A stretch of 34,903 nucleotides of DNA from Thermoplasmata archaeon. GTDB taxonomy: Archaea > Thermoplasmatota > E2 > DHVEG-1. Made by a program: the position numbers and the translations under genes. Of the stretch, positions 32,884 to 34,903 are shown piece after piece; within the stretch, counting starts at the first letter, position 1; each line of letters begins with the position of its first letter. Below the pieces are notes generated by a model. The model searched no databases, was not told where the DNA came from, and was given only the letters and a program-made list of their open reading frames with translations. The stretch is taken from positions 1 through 34,903 of the forward strand of contig QMSS01000001.1 of NCBI GenBank assembly GCA_003649715.1, written 5' to 3'.

Positions 32884-33435
32884 TTATAGTAGGTTGTATA
32901 TGCAGAGGTTGATGAATAGATTTGAGATTGAATGAGCGATTATAGGAGGAATAAGATTTCTTTTTCCATACCAGTAGGAGATAGCCAGTATGAATCCGGT
33001 TGTTGATCTGGAGATGAATCCTTCGATTTGAAAGGTTGAGGTGTTGAAGATGTGCCAAAGTGAGAAGATGATGGGGTTTATGGTTAGTAATATTGTAGCT
33101 GTGTGTTTTTTGTTAAATCCCTTCTCTTTTAGTATTAGATAGATTGAGCCTAGGAGTATGCCTCTGAATGTTATTTCTTCAAATATTGGTGCTATGATTA
33201 TTGATAGTATCAGGAAGGATATTATTTCGATTCTTTGGCATTTGATGAATAGGAAGAAAATATAATCTGCTAGTAGTATAAATGTTAGAGAGAGAATGAT
33301 GTTTTTTGTGTCTATAAAGAATCTTAGGCTTTCTTTGAAGACAGGTTTTTGTTTTCTGATTTTTAAGATTGCGAAGGTTGTTATTATTTCTATGACTTCT
33401 ATTATTTGGATTTGTAGATCGAATGAGGTGGTCAT
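32884..33435 (-). CDS. CPBP family intramembrane metalloprotease (CAAX protease-like)
   Basis: This 183-residue membrane protein carries the CPBP (Rce1-like) active-site set within hydrophobic helices: E86-E87 and R91 (FEEITFRG), H128 (FSLWHIF) and H168 with N172 (IIAHSISN). Members cleave prenylated or other membrane proteins, or provide immunity to peptides. No target is evident here. A TATA-like AATATTAAAG on the minus strand (33461-33470) lies about 30 bases before the ATG, so the transcript is probably leaderless. Part of that element recurs at 34860. Confidence 0.85.
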   Translation of the reverse strand: MTTSFDLQIQIIEVIEIITTFAILKIRKQKPVFKESLRFFIDTKNIILSLTFILLADYIFFLFIKCQRIEIISFLILSIIIAPIFEEITFRGILLGSIYLILKEKGFNKKHTATILLTINPIIFSLWHIFNTSTFQIEGFISRSTTGFILAISYWYGKRNLIPPIIAHSISNLFINLCIYNLL

Positions 33436-33455
33436 CTGGAAGGCTGGTATTTAGG

Positions 33456-33468
33456 CTTGTCTTTAATA
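33456..33468. repeat. 13-base direct repeat, copy 1
   Basis: CTTGTCTTTAATA occurs here and, in the same orientation, at 34860-34872. Here it overlaps the predicted TATA box of the CPBP gene. The two copies flank the AAA ATPase gene. Confidence 0.5.
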
Positions 33469-33470
33469 TT
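33461..33470 (-). promoter_or_regulatory. Candidate TATA box for the CPBP protease
   Basis: On the minus strand AATATTAAAG is centred about 30 bases before the ATG at 33435, the spacing expected for a leaderless or near-leaderless archaeal transcript. Confidence 0.45.
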
Positions 33471-33529
33471 TTTGTTTTTTGGAAATTTTTCGGCAGGGGG
33501 GTAGAGATTTTTTTTGCTGAGAATTTTTT

Positions 33530-34795
33530 TTAAATGTAATATGCTGGTATTTTATAGACTCTGCAGGAGTTAATGTTTTTCATATCAAATTCATTTAATG
33601 TTACTACAAAGGCAGTTTCTGGTTTGTAGATGTTTAGGAAACTATGGAATCCTCTTCCCAGTTTTCCTCCAGTTAGTTTAACTTCTATTGGGATTACTTT
33701 ATCCTCCCTGCTTAGTATAAAATCTATTTCTGCTTTTCCTGTTGTACGCCAATAGTTTATCTTGTAGTTGTTCAGGTTGAGTAGTTCTCTTAATGTAAAA
33801 TTTTCTAGGAGTGTACCTGCATCGGTGCGGTTGTCAAGGGGAACGAAGTTGTTTATTATGGAGTTTCTTAACCCTGTGTCTAGGAAGTAAAACTTTGGTG
33901 TTTTTCTAAGCTCTGTTACAAGGTTACTGTGGAATGGACGAAGGAAATGTATTATATAAGTGTGATTGAGTATATCTAGATACTCCTCCACTTTTTTGAA
34001 AGATGCTTTTAAAGTCTCTGCTATACTAGATACAGCTAATAGAGAGCCTGCTCTAAAGGAGAGGAATCTAAGTAGATCTTCAAACTTTGAGGTATCTCTT
34101 ATACCAAAGAAGTTTGTTACATCTTTCTCCATATATAGAGAAGCTATGTTACTTAAGATCATTTTTTTTGTTTCCTCATCACTAGTTTTTATCACCTCTG
34201 GGTATCCTCCAAAGACAAGGTATTCCTTCAACATGCTAAGAAATTCTTCTTGGAAAGATGGAGGTTGTGGTTCATCATTTCCATCTAAAGTTTTTTCAAA
34301 AATTCTTTTCCTGTCTAGGAATACTTTTGTCAGACCTTTGTCTCTTGTAGAGAGGAACTCTTCGAAATCAAATGGATATAATTCAAAGATAAATGCTCTT
34401 CCAACTAGAAATGGGAGGATGTCTGTTTTTATTTCAAGGGAGGATGAACCTGAGAACAGGATTTTTGCATCAGGGAATTCATCATATATTATCTTTAACT
34501 TTTCACCAGCGTCTCTAACACGTTGAATCTCATCTAGGAATAGAAATAGTTTCTTTCCCTCCTTTTTATATCTCTTGATTATGTCAAGAGGATTCTCCTC
34601 AAGGGTTCTCCTCATATCTGGTAGATCTAGATTTATAAAAGCCTTCTCCTCCTTTACTTTATCATAAATTATTTTCATAAGAGTTGTTTTACCAACCTGT
34701 CTAGCGCCTTTTATCCCAATCATCTCTCTTCTATTAAGATATTTAGAAACCTTATCCTCCAATTTTCGTCTATAAATTTTATTTTGCTCTGACAT
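33530..34795 (-). CDS. AAA ATPase with DUF4143 domain (ATP-binding protein)
   Basis: This is a 421-residue member of the archaeal/bacterial ATPase family with an N-terminal AAA domain and C-terminal DUF4143. Walker A is GARQVGKTT (30-38), Walker B LFLFLDEIQ (83-91), and sensor-like ILFSGSSSLEI follows. FGGYPEV and YMEKDVTNFFGIRD mark the junction. The C-terminal half ends with a nuclease-like KAEIDFILSREDKVIPIEVKLTGG, a PD-(D/E)xK arrangement (D, then E-x-K). The family is a common, often multi-copy accessory gene whose function is unresolved. A TATA box and a near-perfect leaderless spacing precede it. Short direct repeats flank it. Confidence 0.88.
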   Translation of the reverse strand: MSEQNKIYRRKLEDKVSKYLNRREMIGIKGARQVGKTTLMKIIYDKVKEEKAFINLDLPDMRRTLEENPLDIIKRYKKEGKKLFLFLDEIQRVRDAGEKLKIIYDEFPDAKILFSGSSSLEIKTDILPFLVGRAFIFELYPFDFEEFLSTRDKGLTKVFLDRKRIFEKTLDGNDEPQPPSFQEEFLSMLKEYLVFGGYPEVIKTSDEETKKMILSNIASLYMEKDVTNFFGIRDTSKFEDLLRFLSFRAGSLLAVSSIAETLKASFKKVEEYLDILNHTYIIHFLRPFHSNLVTELRKTPKFYFLDTGLRNSIINNFVPLDNRTDAGTLLENFTLRELLNLNNYKINYWRTTGKAEIDFILSREDKVIPIEVKLTGGKLGRGFHSFLNIYKPETAFVVTLNEFDMKNINSCRVYKIPAYYI

Positions 34796-34817
34796 ATAAC
34801 TCTATAATTTTTTCCAC

Positions 34818-34828
34818 ATATTTAAAAA
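34818..34828 (-). promoter_or_regulatory. Candidate TATA box for the DUF4143 ATPase
   Basis: On the minus strand TTTTTAAATAT lies about 28 bases before the ATG at 34795. This gives an essentially leaderless transcript. It overlaps one arm of the palindrome at 34823-34845. Confidence 0.5.
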
Positions 34829-34845
34829 TTATGCTATAATTTTTA
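34823..34845. promoter_or_regulatory. Perfect 23-base palindrome upstream of the DUF4143 ATPase
   Basis: Arms TAAAAATTAT (34823-34832) and ATAATTTTTA (34836-34845) are exact reverse complements around GCT. The element overlaps the BRE/TATA region of the minus-strand gene. A further half-site-like TATAATTTTT occurs at 34803-34812, next to the start codon. The position fits an operator; AT-richness raises the chance of coincidence. Confidence 0.45.
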
Positions 34846-34859
34846 TTGGAATTATATGT

Positions 34860-34872
34860 CTTGTCTTTAATA
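34860..34872. repeat. 13-base direct repeat, copy 2
   Basis: The same 13 bases as at 33456-33468, located about 65 bases upstream of the DUF4143 ATPase start. It could be a shared promoter motif (TATTAAAGACAAG on the minus strand) or a trace of insertion of the gene between the copies. Confidence 0.5.
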
Positions 34873-34903
34873 ACTTAACTTTACAATGCAAGTTTGAAAA
34901 AAT

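Noticed and set aside
32489..33058. Minus-strand frame spanning the metallophosphoesterase-CPBP gap
   Set aside because: It is a composition artefact rich in His, Lys, Thr and Gln that overlaps both real genes out of frame.
1..34903. CRISPR array, insertion sequence or rRNA operon
   Set aside because: No regularly spaced repeats, transposase frames with terminal repeats, or rRNA sequence were seen on either strand.

Overview
The window looks like a chromosomal segment of an AT-rich archaeon. Several genes are archaeal or archaeal/eukaryotic: ribosomal proteins L44e and S27e, aIF2-alpha, Nop10, RadB, Gins51, Dph2, the Nob1 rRNA endonuclease, a PAC2-type proteasome chaperone and an S26B signal peptidase. 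Many genes are preceded by TATA-like boxes about 25-35 bases from a near-leaderless start; others have GGAG or GGTGAT ribosome-binding sites. Two secreted C25 (gingipain-type) peptidases next to this set recall Thermoplasmata of the Marine Benthic Group D type, which are known for extracellular peptidases. That placement is an inference; a 16S or marker-gene tree would be needed to settle it.

Layout. (1) 1-3289, minus: a large secreted C25 peptidase with CARDB-like and NosD-like beta-helix domains, cut by the left edge. (2) 3732-6427, plus: hisS, nob1, signal peptidase I. (3) 10214-6499, minus: a tight nadA-iscS-iscU-queD-queC run that joins Fe-S assembly to an Fe-S enzyme of NAD synthesis and to 7-deazaguanine (preQ0/archaeosine) synthesis. 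(4) 10398-14367, plus: a small membrane-anchored protein of unknown function, a DadD-type nucleoside deaminase, and two translationally coupled membrane transporters (DUF401 and BASS types). (5) 14631-17994, plus: an APH-like/P-loop kinase fusion, dph2, radB. (6) 18359-21330, plus: Gins51, then the L44e-S27e-aIF2alpha-Nop10-PAC2 cluster. (7) 23806-21527, minus: a complete second C25 peptidase with a PKD domain. (8) 24026-29684, plus: a small winged-helix regulator with a dyad at its promoter, tRNA-Phe(GAA), and the condensin operon smc-scpA-scpB with a structured leader. (9) 34795-29758, minus: a DUF4143 AAA ATPase, a CPBP membrane protease, a metallophosphoesterase, and a PiT phosphate permease with its PhoU-like partner.

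Most of the window is a well-packed core genome. The less ordinary parts are the two extracellular peptidases with different architectures, the deaminase/transporter operon, the nadA-isc-que operon, and several inverted repeats at promoters or leaders (23972, 24571, 34823, 21400, 18053). I found no CRISPR array, insertion sequence or rRNA.
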